Shown here: piece by piece, positions 44,031 through 55,232 of the stretch
How the letters are laid out: the number at the start of each line of letters is the position of its first letter
Numbering within the stretch: position 1 is the first letter of the stretch
Source of the DNA: Melitaea cinxia
Lineage: Eukaryota; Arthropoda; Insecta; Lepidoptera; Nymphalidae
NCBI RefSeq assembly: GCF_905220565.1
Contig: NC_059416.1
Span: 10,726,001-10,790,000 of the forward strand
Length of the DNA: 64,000 nucleotides
Reading direction: 5' to 3'
The notes under the pieces: model-generated
What the model was told of the DNA's origin: nothing
Seen by the model: the letters and a program-made list of their open reading frames with translations, nothing else
Databases searched by the model: none
Made by a program: the position numbers and the translations under genes

Positions 44031-44944
44031 GTAGGAGTAGGGATGGTGTTTGGTCCACCAAGATAGAGCAATATTACGAGTTGTCGGATATTATTAAAAT
44101 AATAATGAAAAGTATATACATATATATGTGTGTGTGTGTTACGTTGTTAAATAAATGTTATCAAATCTTAATAATAATGGGTTCTGTTGTAAAACAAAAA
44201 TAGTCATGTTAATATAGTATTAGTAATAAAGTTTAATAATAGTTATAGTATTATTAACTTAACTTGGGTAACCCAAGTTATAGTTACTAACTTGGGATAC
44301 CCAAGTTAAGTTTAAGTTAGTTAGCAAAATATCTGACCCAGACAACTCGCAACTACAATTTGGGTTGATTAACTTCAACCCACCGCAGTCCACTGCTGGA
44401 AATAGGCTTACCCAAGTTCGCGCCAAACATCCCGGTTTTCCGCAATCCTCATCCAATACCACAAGCCATCTTAGGTAAATTGTTGGTCCAGTTGGTAAAT
44501 GATTAATGCAATTAATTTTCTTTTAATAGGCGGTTTCAATTATTTTTATTTATTTTGAATGTAAAGGCTAAAAATATTTGAATTGTAATCAATTCTATTA
44601 AAATTACGTTTAGTTATTACATATTTCAGTCACTCGTTAGTAGATATAAATGTATGAACGTAATCATTTTGCTATTGGTATGGAAATTAATTTATTTTCA
44701 TGTGGTTACTGTGTTAATTATAAATAGTTGTAAAATTAAACTTTAGCAAAATTATTAACACGACTATTTTTGTTTTACAACAGAACCCATTATTATTAAG
44801 GTTTGATAATATTTATATAACAACGTAACACGCACATACATATATATACCTATATGTATATACTTTTCATTCTTATTTTAATAATATCCAACAACTCGTA
44901 ATATGACTCTATCTTGGTGGACTAAGCACCGACCCTACTCCTAC
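44031..44944. repeat. Large inverted repeat, ~207-bp arms, 497-bp spacer
   Basis: The left arm (44031-44237) and right arm (44735-44944) are reverse complements over their length, roughly 85% by eye. For example, AATAATGGGTTCTGTTGTAA on the left is inverted as TTACAACAGAACCCATTATT on the right, and GTAGGAGTAGGG as CCCTACTCCTAC at the outer edges. Both arms have T/G-rich microsatellite segments. The spacer holds two small hairpins at 44260-44310 and a retroposon piece near 44375-44440. Confidence 0.8.
44260..44310. repeat. Twin AACTTGGG...CCCAAGTT hairpins
   Basis: AACTTGGGTAACCCAAGTT is a palindrome with a 1-nt centre. AACTTGGGATACCCAAGTT follows within about 10 nt with the same arms. Confidence 0.8.
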
Positions 44945-45439
44945 TTGGATAAAGAGGCCTACATCTATGTACGGGTTGAATTGTAATTTTAATAATACAT
45001 TTTATTTTATGGGTTTAGCGGTATAAATTAATCAAAAGTTTTTTTTTTTATTTATTTATGTAAGAGGTAAAGATTTAGTATGAAACTAAAGAAAATATTT
45101 GAAAAATAAATTCTTAACAGTAAAGTTAGAGATTATTTGTGGTATATGTGAAATCACTCCAAGTCTGAGAGCCTTAAGAAGCTCCGTAAATTTTATTGTG
45201 TCTGTGATAGTATTGGTCCACTCGAACTCCATGCTAGAACACAATAGCGCAAAATATTGATTCAGCTATAGAATATCTGTTGAGAGGGTTTGCTTGTCCT
45301 GACATGCGGGTCGTAATGATTTCTTAGCGAAAGAAAATTATTTCTTTTTGAACTAAGCTGAACTAAAACGACCTCCAAACGACTCTAAATAAATAAAAAC
45401 GTCTAACATAAATACAATTGTTTCTTAGGCATATTTAAT
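44945..45439. other. Gene-free spacer
   Basis: Nothing recognised. Confidence 0.4.
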
Positions 45440-45552
45440 GCCTCATCATTATCATCATCATCATCATTTCAGCCTATTACAGTCCACTGCTGGACATAGG
45501 CCTCCACAAGTTCGCGCCAAAAATGGATTGAACTCATGTGTTTTACCCATTT
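45440..45552 (-). mobile_element. GATGAT-tailed retroposon, 3' fragment
   Basis: Minus-oriented: TCATCATTATCATCATCATC tail, then CAGCCTATTACAGTCCACTG and AAGTTCGCGCCAAAAATGG. 5'-truncated after about 115 bp. Confidence 0.75.
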
Positions 45553-45774
45553 AATGCCTACGTTTAGGTAATCGCTGGTTGACATATGTGTTTTATCACA
45601 CTCACCTTCAAGTCGGGAATCGAACACCTGGAAAGCAGCATTACAGTTGGCTTCGCTAACAAACCTGGCAAAGGGGATAGTAATAGTAGTAGCTCCTTTT
45701 GTGAAGTTGGATTTTATTTTATACGTTTAATACTAATAAATATAATTAGACTTCCTAAACACGTTTTATATGAC

Positions 45775-45870
45775 GTATCCTACCCAAAGGTTATCTGGAA
45801 GAAATATCTCTTTTAGTGATAAGGCTGCCTTTCCGCACATCTTTCTTATAATTGTGTTAATGTGTTTTTT
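45775..45870 (+). repeat. LINE 3'-end fragment (GGTTGCCTGGAAGAG family)
   Basis: CCCAAAGGTTATCTGGAAGA followed by AGTGATAAGGCTGCCTTTCC, the third copy of this block in the window. Confidence 0.5.
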
Positions 45871-46240
45871 TGTTTTGTTTCTATTTCTTTTAACTGTGTA
45901 CAATGGGTATTTTTCATTACTATAATTAATGAATGACTTAACATTTGAATAAATTGCAAAATTTCAAACGATAAATTGCTAGCATTTATTTTAATAAGTC
46001 CACACCGATTAAAAATATAAGCAAATCGTAACTTGAATCACCGTGACCCGTTACACAACGGACCTCTGGCTCGTGTCCATGGCAGTGTGCCAAGTTGAGG
46101 CCAGATAATGACCTTCAGCTGTACCAACTCAATATGTTTGATTATTACTTCAATTGATGGCAGATAAACAGCGGTCTATATCAAAACTTGGTTACTAGCG
46201 TTTATCAATGTTATTGATTATAAATTAACCATTAAATAGT

Positions 46241-46562
46241 TGCTAGTGGTCGCCTAGAGGTTATTCGACCATAATTAAAATTTTAAATTAAAGATAACCA
46301 AAAAATAATAAAAACAAAGAACCTTTTTTTAAATATGTCAATTTGACTACAGACTTTGACAATCAACAAAAGAGTACACTGTGTGTGTAATGTTTTTCTT
46401 ATTGATTTAATGTTTTTTTTTTCGAATAATTTAAAAAAAATATTAGCATTCTGCACTCGTTCTCTATATAAACTTTAAGTGTGCGTAATTTCATATTCCT
46501 CCGTCTGCGCAATTTTCGTAAAAAGGGGTACAAACTTTTTGCTTCACGTATTAATATTGAAA
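46241..46562 (+). repeat. Old interspersed repeat, third copy
   Basis: TAGTGGTCGCCTAGAGGTTA, GACTACAGACTTTGACAATC, TGTGTGTAATG, ATTCCTCCGTCTGCGCAATT and TTGCTTCACGTATTAATAT, in the same order as at 36946 and 19253. Confidence 0.6.
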
Positions 46563-47187
46563 ATATGATAATAAATAACTGTACGGTATAAATCAATATT
46601 TTACTAAATTTTTGTTACTTTTCTATGTATTCATGCAATTGAAAAATATTATTTTTACACAATAACACGTAATTAATCCAATTTTCAAGTGTATCTACAC
46701 ATTTGTATTAACATTGTCCTTAAATGGTTTTCACTTAACCATAAATCGGAAAATTGGTCGTAAAAATGAAACTAAAAATCTTGATATTAAAAAAAAAAAA
46801 AATTCGACGCAATTGGAAAAAAGTATATCTATGTACGACCATTAAAAATAAACAGTAGTGTATCTTAGTATTCATTTACAAGTTAAACCTTAACGTTTCT
46901 ATTAATAAAGTTCGTGTTGTAGCGGAGGTCAAGTCTGCGAGGAATGTGAACTTAAGTTACTTTTAAACGTACAATGCACGTGATAAATGTAACAACAGAA
47001 CCTTGTAACTGTAATTCTGTGTGGTATAATTATTATTTCCGTAGTGCGTTTCTTCATTTTAAAACAATTCACAGAAGGAATGCTTTTAAATTAATTTATT
47101 ATAAACGCTAAGATAATGTATTGTAATATATTGTAAAAAGTATTTTTGTATATTTTGAAGTAAAACTTATATTTTTATTTTTATATA
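46563..47187. other. Gene-free AT-rich spacer
   Basis: No supported feature. Confidence 0.4.
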
Positions 47188-47460
47188 ACTAGGTCGGCAA
47201 ACAAGCGTACGGCTCACCTGATGGTAAGCGATTACCGTAGCTTATAAACACCTGCAACACCAGAGGCATCGCAAGCGCGTTGCCGACCCAATCCCCAATC
47301 CCCTCCCAGGAGCTCTGGTCACCTTACTCACCAACAGGAACACAATACTGCTTGAAAACAGTATTATTTAGCTGTCATCTTCTGTAAAGTCGAGGTACAA
47401 CCTCAATCGGGCTGCGCCATATTTTGAGCAGGAAATTCCTGCTGTGCCCTACCTCAGTTG
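47188..47460 (+). repeat. AGGTCGGCAAAC-family retroposon
   Basis: A well preserved copy: AACTAGGTCGGCAAACAAGC to CTGCTGTGCCCTACCTCAGT. A stray CTGCTGTGCCCTACCTCAGT recurs at about 47577-47597, so the 3' end may be partly duplicated. Confidence 0.8.
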
Positions 47461-47597
47461 AATAATTTGAATAATTGAAATACCAAGTAGAATGTTGTAA
47501 GCTGAATTAACATATTTAGTTTTAATCTAATATCCTGTTGTTACAACAATATTCAGAAAGACATTGCTTGCTTCCTGCTGTGCCCTACCTCAGTTAA

Positions 47598-47989
47598 CGT
47601 TTAGTTAACTTCTTTACGCTGGCTTAAGAGAGTTACATTACGTAAGTCTAACTTCTTTTTTATTTATATTTTCTTTATTACAGAGAGCAATTTAAAACCA
47701 GTCTTATTTCATTATATAAAAGATTTTTAATAAAATTTAGCATTCAACCTTTTATGTTAGCTCAAATTTGTCTTTATAATAAATATTCTGCAAAAAAAAG
47801 AAAAAAAACTAATTAATTGATAAAAAAATATACAGATTTTTTCACTAACATGCACGTTTCACTAACTTTTTGAAATATTGTTGTATAATTAAAGTTTTAT
47901 TGAAGTGCTTTTTGGATTTTCTATTTTATCATTATAAGTCGATTACTTTGATTTAATTATTTGTGTATATATTATTAATCTGCTATGTG
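47598..47989. other. Gene-free AT-rich spacer
   Basis: Nothing recognised. Confidence 0.4.
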
Positions 47990-48330
47990 GCTACGGGTGC
48001 TGTGTGGCTACGGCACTAAAGAATTTAGCCACCCCCTCTCTTCCCGTGGGTGTCGTAAGAGGCGACTAAGGGATAACAAGGTTCCATAACCATCTTGGAA
48101 ATTAAGAAGCCGACCGATGGCGGGATAACCATCCAACTGCTGGCTTTGAAATACACAGGCCGAAGACGGGCAGCAGCGTCTTTGGTGCGACAAAGCCAGT
48201 ACTGCGGTCACCAACCCGCCTGCCCAGCGTGGTGACTATGGGCAAAACACATGAGTTCACGTTATTTTTGACGAAAACTTGTGGAGGCCTATGTCCAGCA
48301 GTGGACTGTATAGGCTGTAATGATGATATT
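47990..48330 (+). mobile_element. GATGAT-tailed retroposon, near full length
   Basis: TGTGTGGCTACGGCACTAAA to GGCTGTAATGATGATATTA. It shares unusual variants with 51618-51945 (GAGTTCACGTTATTTTTG; GTGGACTGTATAGGCTGTAA), so the two belong to one subfamily or a local duplication. Minus-strand frames over both are shadows. Confidence 0.8.
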
Positions 48331-48689
48331 ATTAATCACATAGCACGTTAGAGTATTTTTATTTTAGTGTTTCACTGAACAGTCAGAATTATTAAAACTT
48401 TTTTATAGAATTTTTGATATTCCTCAGCATCCGTGAATCTTTGTCACTATTACATCTTTCTTTGCTTTCAGAGCGAAGTGCAAGCCCATTTGCTAGGAGC
48501 TAGATCAAAAGATAAAATTCATGAAAGATTCATGTAATGCCTGAGGCGGTTCCGTGGCGGTGCAAATGTCTGTATCAAAATAACGAGCGATATTGAAGTC
48601 AGACGATGTGTTTCAAATGATCAGTACTGTATTCTGGTCGACTTTAAAATTGGTATGAATGTTCTGTATATTTCTCATGGTGACAAACG
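48331..48689. other. Gene-free spacer
   Basis: Nothing recognised. Confidence 0.4.
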
Positions 48690-48870
48690 CTCTGGTGTAT
48701 AGGTTAAGCAGGCGGTCCAGATTGTTATAACAAATACCTGATAACGATCACTACTTATAGTAAGAAATATATCCGCCCACCTGCAGTGGTGCAGCGTGGT
48801 GGATTAAGCTCCGATCCTTCTTCTACATAGAAAAAAAGGCCTTTAACAAGCAGTAGGATATTACAGGTTA
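48690..48870 (+). repeat. tRNA-SINE body
   Basis: ACCTGATAACGATCACTACT, GCAGCGTGGTGGATTAAGCT and CCTTCTTCTACATAGAAA. No head. Confidence 0.6.
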
Positions 48871-49115
48871 AATCATGATCATGATATCTGCTAGATAGCT
48901 TTCCGCTTACAGCTTCTATCGCGTTGTTACATGATTATGGCTGTTCTGTTTCTTATCACTTCAGACACCGGCTTGTTACATTTTTATTGTATGTAATTAG
49001 GTTTATGTTAGACAACGTTACTAAGTATGGCTTTCCGAAAGAGTAGATCAAGGTCTCCTCTGGTGGACTCTATAGGAACGAATCTCGCTTTACATCAATT
49101 TTTTTTTTTTTATTT

Positions 49116-49386
49116 CACTAGGTCGGCAAACAAGCGTACGGCTCACCTGATGGTAAGGTATTGCCGTAGCTTATAGACACCTGCAACACCAGAAGCATCG
49201 CAAGCGCGTTGCCGACCCAATCCCCAATCCTCCCAGGAGCTCTGGTCACCATACTCACCAACAGGAACACAATACTGCTTGAAAACAGTATTATTTTGCT
49301 GTGGTCTTCTGTAAGGTCGAGGTACTACCCCAGTCGGGCTGCTCCATATTTTGAGCAGGAAATTCCTGCTGTGCCCTACCTCAGTT
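49116..49386 (+). repeat. AGGTCGGCAAAC-family retroposon, good copy
   Basis: CACTAGGTCGGCAAACAAGC to GTGCCCTACCTCAGTTCAAT, preceded by a T run at about 49098-49111. The best reference for the family in this window. Confidence 0.8.
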
Positions 49387-49653
49387 CAATTGACATAACA
49401 TGTCGATAATTGCTACACTACTAAGTTACTATTCCCTTGTATTGCGCTAATGAACGATTGAACTTGCAGTTATCTATTATTTAATATTTATATGTCCATA
49501 TATATAACAAGTTTCTAAATTTATGTAAGAACATTATTGCTTTTAATTTCTTTAATTACTGCTTAGTATGACTGACGCTCTCAGTTTCATTAAGGCTAAT
49601 AATGTTTCAAGGAAGAGTCGTTACTACGTATTTTTTTCGAGACAAATTAATAA

Positions 49654-49678
49654 TCAATCAATCAATCAATCAACCAAT

Positions 49679-49738
<60 letters not shown>

Positions 49739-49740
49739 TA
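49654..49740 (+). repeat. (AATC)n microsatellite with periodic AACC
   Basis: About 21 tetranucleotide units. AACC replaces AATC at intervals of a few units. Confidence 0.9.
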
Positions 49741-50939
49741 AATAAATTAAAAAACTTTAAACAAATAGACTTCAAGAGGATTTTGACACCGTCGAAATTA
49801 GAATTTTATTGGTCTTTAAGCTGAAAAAAGGCATGTTTTTGCGATTTTGTTTTGTCATAAAATGATTGAAGTCAGTTCACTAATTGGTTTTTTTATAAAA
49901 TTAAAGTGTATGGAATCGTGAATCGTTATTATATATAGCTGCCTCCAAGTCATTGTGGTTTACCTCCAGCGATTTTTCGTTTCTTTCGATTATTTCGAAA
50001 ATGTTGACTACTAGGTGTAACCACTTAATAAATTATTTATTGTTAAAGCTACAACCGATTTGATATTTAGATCTTATCAAAAACAATCGGTAAGAAAGAC
50101 TGCAGTTATTTTCTTAATTGTTATTTCCATCACATAAAACGATTATTTACTGTAAAAATTATTATACAAATCATTTTTAAAAGAATTTATAACACGGATT
50201 TTATGTAGCACGATTTGATAAATTATCACATATACGCTAAGTTAGCCTCCCTTTTTAGAAAAAACCTCATAATCACTCCACATAAATTATATATCATTTT
50301 ATAGATAATTGCTTGCTCTACAACATCAAAAACTAAAAAGTTTATTATTGCTTTTGTTTTTGTAAATAAATTACTTATTAAAATTATATATATGACGGTT
50401 TAAATTTTGAAACAACGTCAACATGATTGATGATTGGGTAAATTTTTTACTTATTAAGTGCGAATTATTCGCACGGGTATAACTCGTATGTTATAATACA
50501 TTAGAAATAAACCAAATTCACGCATCATTTGCTTTTAATTATTTATTTGAACATTATTTGAAAAGCGATATTTTGATAATGAATGTGTTGTACGTAAAAT
50601 AAATATCAACGGCAACATTGATAATCCCGATGACAATTTTGATGTTCATTAACATTGAAATATAACTATAGTTGAACGCTTTACATTTTTTTGAAAATTA
50701 TTTAAATTGTGATTATATAAATAAGAACAAAAAGGTTTCACATAATTATTGTTTTGTTGTTTTTCTTGTGGTTGTGTTTTTAATTATAGTTTTATTTAGT
50801 TTAATTGTATGTCTATAACTTATACAGGAACATATACTGCAATAGATGGATGGATCGATAGATAGATGGAGAATGGATCTCTTGCAGCGATAGGTCCATG
50901 CACTCATAATAAAAATTATAATTTTATTTCGATACTATC
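49741..50939. other. Gene-free AT-rich spacer
   Basis: No supported feature. Confidence 0.4.
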
Positions 50940-51135
50940 GACCCGTCCCGGCTTCCCACGGTTGAAAAAACTATCAGTGTTCCTCTACAATATTATGCAT
51001 CTATTATACATATAAACCTTTGTAATCACTCTATAACTAGAGAAAACCGCATCAAAATCCGTTGCGTAGTTTTAAAGATCTAAGCATACAGACAGCGGGA
51101 AGCAACTTTATTTTATACTATGTTATGATTAGGTA
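50940..51135 (+). repeat. GACCCGTCCCGGCTTC repeat, probable LINE 3' end
   Basis: AACTATCAGTGTTCCTCTAC, GCATCAAAATCCGTTGCGTA and GATCTAAGCATACAGACAGC. It provides the uninterrupted reference for the LINE insertion at 53511. Confidence 0.65.
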
Positions 51136-51596
51136 CATCTACATACCAATAACGAAATATTAATTATTATTAACATATTTGCAACTCACAACTTATCAAC
51201 TAAATAAATAAATAAATAATAAAGATAATAATACATACCGTTTAAAGTTATCAAATTCAATAATTTATACATTTGTTTTTATGACTTGTAATTTCTGTTC
51301 ATATAATAAAGAGTTTAATATAATTGGGCTATTAATAACGAGAAGTAATTATCGTATTTGTAATTATATTGTGGTTTATTTTAACATTTGTGATTGAAGT
51401 AACATGGAATACCCCTTCGATTATACATATAAAAGTACCGATAATTTATAACTATTGTTAATTAGCAAGATGAGTAGGTTTCGAATTAGTAAGACACGTG
51501 ATGCTTTTGATGTTGCGGTCGTGGAAACCGTGGTGACAGCCTATCTGTCAACATAAGGTACGCTTACTTAAAATATCATTGGTATAAACACTACCT
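51136..51596. other. Gene-free AT-rich spacer
   Basis: Nothing recognised. Confidence 0.4.
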
Positions 51597-51945
51597 GTGT
51601 GTGTGTGTGTGTGTGTGCTGTGTGGTTACGGCACTAAAGAATTTAGCCACCCCCTCTCTTCCCGTGGGTGCCGTAAGAGGCGACTAAGGGATAACAAGGT
51701 TCCACAACCATCTTGGAACTTAAGAAGCCGACCGATGGCGGGATAACCATCCAACTGCTGGTTTTGAAATACACAGGCCGAAGACGGGCAGCAGCGTCTT
51801 CGGTGCGACAAAGCCAGTACTGCGGTCACCAACCCGCCTGCCCAGCGTGGTGACTATGGGCAAAACACATGAGTTCACGTTATTTTTGGCGTAAACTTGT
51901 GGAGGCCTATGTCCAGCAGTGGACTGTATAGGCTGTAATGATGAA
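51597..51945 (+). mobile_element. GATGAT-tailed retroposon preceded by (GT)n
   Basis: A (GT)n run at 51597-51617 leads directly into TGCTGTGTGGTTACGGCACT. It ends GTATAGGCTGTAATGATGA. Closely related to 47990-48330. Confidence 0.8.
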
Positions 51946-52140
51946 ACACTACCATCCTAGTAGCTCCCCGCCAACACTGACTACTTTACTCACAACAGAA
52001 CACGATACTATTTGAAATGAATATTATTCATCTATAATGTTACCTAAGATTGAGGTACATCAAAAGTCAAGCGACCGCTTCCTTTTTCTCCTCTCGATTT
52101 TGAGCAAAATAATTCCTTTTATACCCTCTATTATTAGTTT
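51946..52140 (+). repeat. Diverged AGGTCGGC-family remnant
   Basis: TAGCTCCCCGCCAACACTGA, TTTACTCACAACAGAACACG and ACCTAAGATTGAGGTACAT keep the block order of the family 3' half at low similarity. Confidence 0.45.
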
Positions 52141-53394
52141 AATCTAGTCTAGATATAATATGATATAGTCCATTGAAAACAATTATTATTCGCTTCGTTA
52201 TCTTAAAAAGTTTTAATATTTCGATTTCTGATTTGTATAAAATCACTTTAATCTTCGGCCTTATTGAGAAACTTACAAAACGCTGTAATACCTATTTTAT
52301 AATTACATATAATTAAAAGCCAATAACAACGATAAAGTTTCGAACATTTCAGCTTCAAGATTGACACAAATCCCAAAGTAAATTTATTGGCAGTAAATTT
52401 AAATCCACCTGTTGAAAGAGAAAATTTAAAGGAACATCGCTACGTAATTAATTATGTTTTATGAAATCTATAAATAAAATATAATTCCCAGGACTTCAAA
52501 ATTAAAACTTAAAACGAAATTCATACATTTATAGAATTATCATAATCATTTCTTTTGAATAATTACTCCCCTAGTGTGAAATGTTTTAATACTCTATCTT
52601 AGGACGTTAGAGCGAGTTCTTTTGTGTCTAAATATATTTTAAAAATAATTAGGCGCTTGTAAAAAGCGAAATAAGGAACAATAGTAATGAAAAATGTCGT
52701 ATTAAGATTTGTGTGAAAATAATCATCATCATAATCATATTATGTTAAAATTTTTAATTTAAAATAGAGTAAGAGACGTGAGACTAATCAACAGTAAAAG
52801 TCGGATAATTAATTGGGTAAGGTCCAAAACCTACAAAATTACCGGACAAAAAGATCCCAGAATTGCCAAAAAGCTCATTACGAGCATTTATTAAAAATAC
52901 CGTTTCGCTTAATTAAATTTCTAAATCTACCCTTTTTGTGAATTATTCTTTGGTATAAAAGAAATATTAATCGTATGAATAAGAAATGATGCTAATGAAA
53001 AATGAAAAATTATGCTAATTAGACATTTAGGCACGTAAAGCCTTTCCGTGACAATTATACGCAGATAAAATTCGGATGGAAGTTATTTAATAAAATTTGA
53101 AATGAGCTACGACAGACTATTTTAATAAGTAATTATATTTTTGTGTATCGAGTTTGTGCCTTAAACAATCTACTTTGCATAAATTAAGGTTTGATAGCAG
53201 GAAAAACTTCTAGGTAGAAGGATTTGTCTAAAAGAAATTACAAAATTTACCATAAATATAATCAAGCTCTCGAATAGAGATTTTGCCATCTAGTGCATTA
53301 ATTTTTAAGTATTTGTTTTATTCTATGCATTTTTTTATCGGTACGAGATATATTGCGTACGGTACGGTGGTATAAAAATATGTTTATTTACGAC
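52141..53394. other. Gene-free AT-rich spacer
   Basis: No supported gene. Confidence 0.4.
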
Positions 53395-53510
53395 ATCATA
53401 TTAGAAACCTCTAAAACTATCTGTGTTCCTCTACTATATTATGTATGTATTATACATGTGAACCCTTTTCTAGAATTACTCTATTTAGTAAAGAAAACTG
53501 CATCAAAATC

Positions 53511-54503
53511 TTTTTTTTTTTTTTTTTTAAATATATAGACTAGCGCTTGACTGCGATCTCACCTGATGGTAAGTGAAGATGCAGCCTAAGATAGTGCGCG
53601 CTTGCCTAGAAGATGCCTATTCATTCTTGATTTGAAAATACCCAAGTTGTAATTATTTGGAAAAACGGAAGCCAGAAGGGCATTCCAGATTTTTGCGGTG
53701 CGTATTAAGAAAGAGGAAGCAAAACGCTTAGTGCGAGATCGTGGGATTTCAACCACGTAGCGGTGCACACTCAAGCGATGCCTAGCGGTTCGGTGGTAGA
53801 ATGGTGATGGTGGAACCAAATTGTGCAGCTCTTGGGCACACTCTCCGAAATATACTCTGTAAAATACAGACAGACAGGCAACCTTGCGCCGATGTTCAAG
53901 ACTTTGTAGTCTAGAGTTAACCAGTGGTTCGTCACCGATGAGTCTTCTGGCGCGTCGATCCACAGACTCCAAAGTAGCAAGCTGGTACTTGGCAGAGCCA
54001 TCCCATAAGTGACTGCAGTACTCCATACTCGATCGAACTTGAGCTTGGTACAGAGTGAGAAGCTGTTCCGGTGTGAAGTACTGCCTGACTTTATTGAAGA
54101 TACCAAGTTTCTTACCGGCGATTTTTGCCTTGGATTCTATGCATTGTCTGAAGTTCATATTAGACGAGATATTTATGCCTAAAAGATCAATATTATCGGT
54201 GATCGGTACAGATACACCCCGGAAAGTCGGAGCTAAAGGGAATGGACTCCGTTTAGCGGTGAAAAGACACGCTTGCGTTTTGAGAGCATTAAATTTGACT
54301 AGGTTGGCGTCACCCTAATCGGATACCTCTTTTAAAGCCAAATTCATGCGTTCAACCAGAGCCTCTCTATGCTCAAGAGTTTCAACCCCGCTAGCTCGGG
54401 GACTGGACATGTATCTCTCCGTAACAGTGCTGTCGTCCGCGTATCCAAAGATACCGGGCTTGAGGAGGTCATTAATGTGAAGCAAGAAGAGAGTTGCAGA
54501 GAG
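53511..54503 (-). mobile_element. 5'-truncated CR1/Jockey-type LINE
   Basis: Minus-strand insertion. Its poly-A tail is the T run at 53511-53528, followed (leftwards in element sense) by a 3' UTR at 53529-53585 and RT C-terminal coding up to about 54503. AATC flanks both sides (53507-53510, 54504-54507), a short possible target duplication. The N-terminal endonuclease and most RT fingers are missing. Confidence 0.8.
53586..54503 (-). pseudogene. Reverse transcriptase C-terminal half with one nonsense codon
   Basis: The frame starts in the RT palm: LLFLLHINDLLKPG, then GYADDSTV with the catalytic YADD at 54443-54432. It continues through the thumb and C-terminal region (FNALKTQACLFT, YFTPEQLLTLYQAQVRSSME, SLEHRRKVACLSVFYR) to a stop at 53586. 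One in-frame TAG lies at 54317-54315, where relatives of this type usually have Trp, so TGG to TAG is likely. The frame is otherwise clean. It belongs to the CR1/Jockey group by the ADD block and the EYCSHLW / LEHRRKV motifs. It is broken and 5'-truncated. Confidence 0.8.
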
Positions 54504-54606
54504 AATCTGTTGCGTAGTTTTAAAGATCTAAGCTTACAGACAGCGGGAAGTGACTATGTTTTTTATTATTTAATGATTTAATTGACCTTACAATTGTTTA
54601 TAAGTT

Positions 54607-54984
54607 TGTTACACTAGCCTAACCCCACGGTATCAGTGTGCCTCCGACTTAACTTCATACGAAGATAATTAAACAATATATTTGAATATAAGAAACCCAG
54701 GTGTGCCCACAGCCTTATTTTCTCTGTACGGCACACGTGCAAGATTTCAACATCATTTCGGACGAAGATGGCAAGCAACGGAAAGCGACCACCGCAGAGA
54801 CCACCGCAGCGACGGCCACACCGTGGAAACCTTTCTTCAACTTCGTTTTATTAAATCATTCTTTTACTTAACATCAGTAGGGAATCACCTCTCTTTAGTT
54901 ATAAGTTTAATTGTAATTTAAATTAATAAATTATTATAAGTAAATTGCTTTTTTTTGGCATCTGCGGCTGCAACAATCGTAACT
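54607..54984 (+). repeat. Errantivirus 5' LTR, 378 bp
   Basis: Starts TGTTACACTAGCCTAACCCC and ends ACAATCGTAACT. The copy at 62132-62509 has the same length and no difference that I can see. The ends are an imperfect inverted pair (TGTTAC / GTAACT). A candidate poly(A) signal AATAAA is at 54925-54930. AGTT at 54603-54606 and 62510-62513 is the 4-bp target duplication. The 79-residue open frame inside each LTR is not a gene. Confidence 0.93.
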
Positions 54985-55002
54985 GGCGCAGTCGGTAGGA
55001 TA
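54984..55002 (+). promoter_or_regulatory. Primer binding site for tRNA-Ser
   Basis: TGGCGCAGTCGGTAGGA begins at the last base of the LTR. TGGCGCAGTCG is complementary to a tRNA-Ser 3' end (acceptor strand CGACTGC, discriminator G, CCA). The 1-nt overlap with the LTR has parallels in this group. Confidence 0.85.
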
Positions 55003-55152
55003 GTACTCGCGGGCCGGTTCGCGAGATTCGGGATCAAAAATCATCACGACGCGTGCCACCCGTGTGGTTTTCGAACTACGATCGAGTACTATACGAAGAA
55101 TCTACAGAAGTTGCAGCCAAAGAGAATCTAGAAATCGATTCGGCTAAGAAAA

Positions 55153-55164
55153 ATGCAAAGGTAG
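55153..55164 (+). promoter_or_regulatory. Leader AUG, three-codon uORF and env splice donor
   Basis: ATGCAAAGGTAG: an AUG at 55153-55155, two more codons, then TAG. The strong 5' splice site AAG|GTAGGT cuts at 55160/55161. On unspliced RNA this is a minimal uORF ahead of gag. After splicing to the acceptor at 60393-60394 the same AUG is in phase with env. Two further tiny uORFs (four sense codons each) occur in the duplicated leader near 55259 and 55373. Confidence 0.65.
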
Positions 55165-55232
55165 GTACCTTGAATCTTTCAAGTTCCTTACCCAAACCTA
55201 TCCTATAAGCCTTTTATTATAATTAAATAATC

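Larger units (their letters stand above)
53395..54590 (+). repeat. GACCCG-family repeat split by a LINE
   Basis: 53395-53510 (AAACCTCTAAAACTATCTGT to CTGCATCAAAATC) and 54504-54590 (TGTTGCGTAGTTTTAAAGAT onward) are the two halves of one copy, by comparison with 50940-51135 where they are contiguous. Confidence 0.75.

Noticed and set aside
54682..54921. Small gene encoding a 79-residue protein (also at 62207-62446)
   Set aside because: The identical frame occurs in both LTRs because they are copies. It starts at a non-ATG codon and has no domain.
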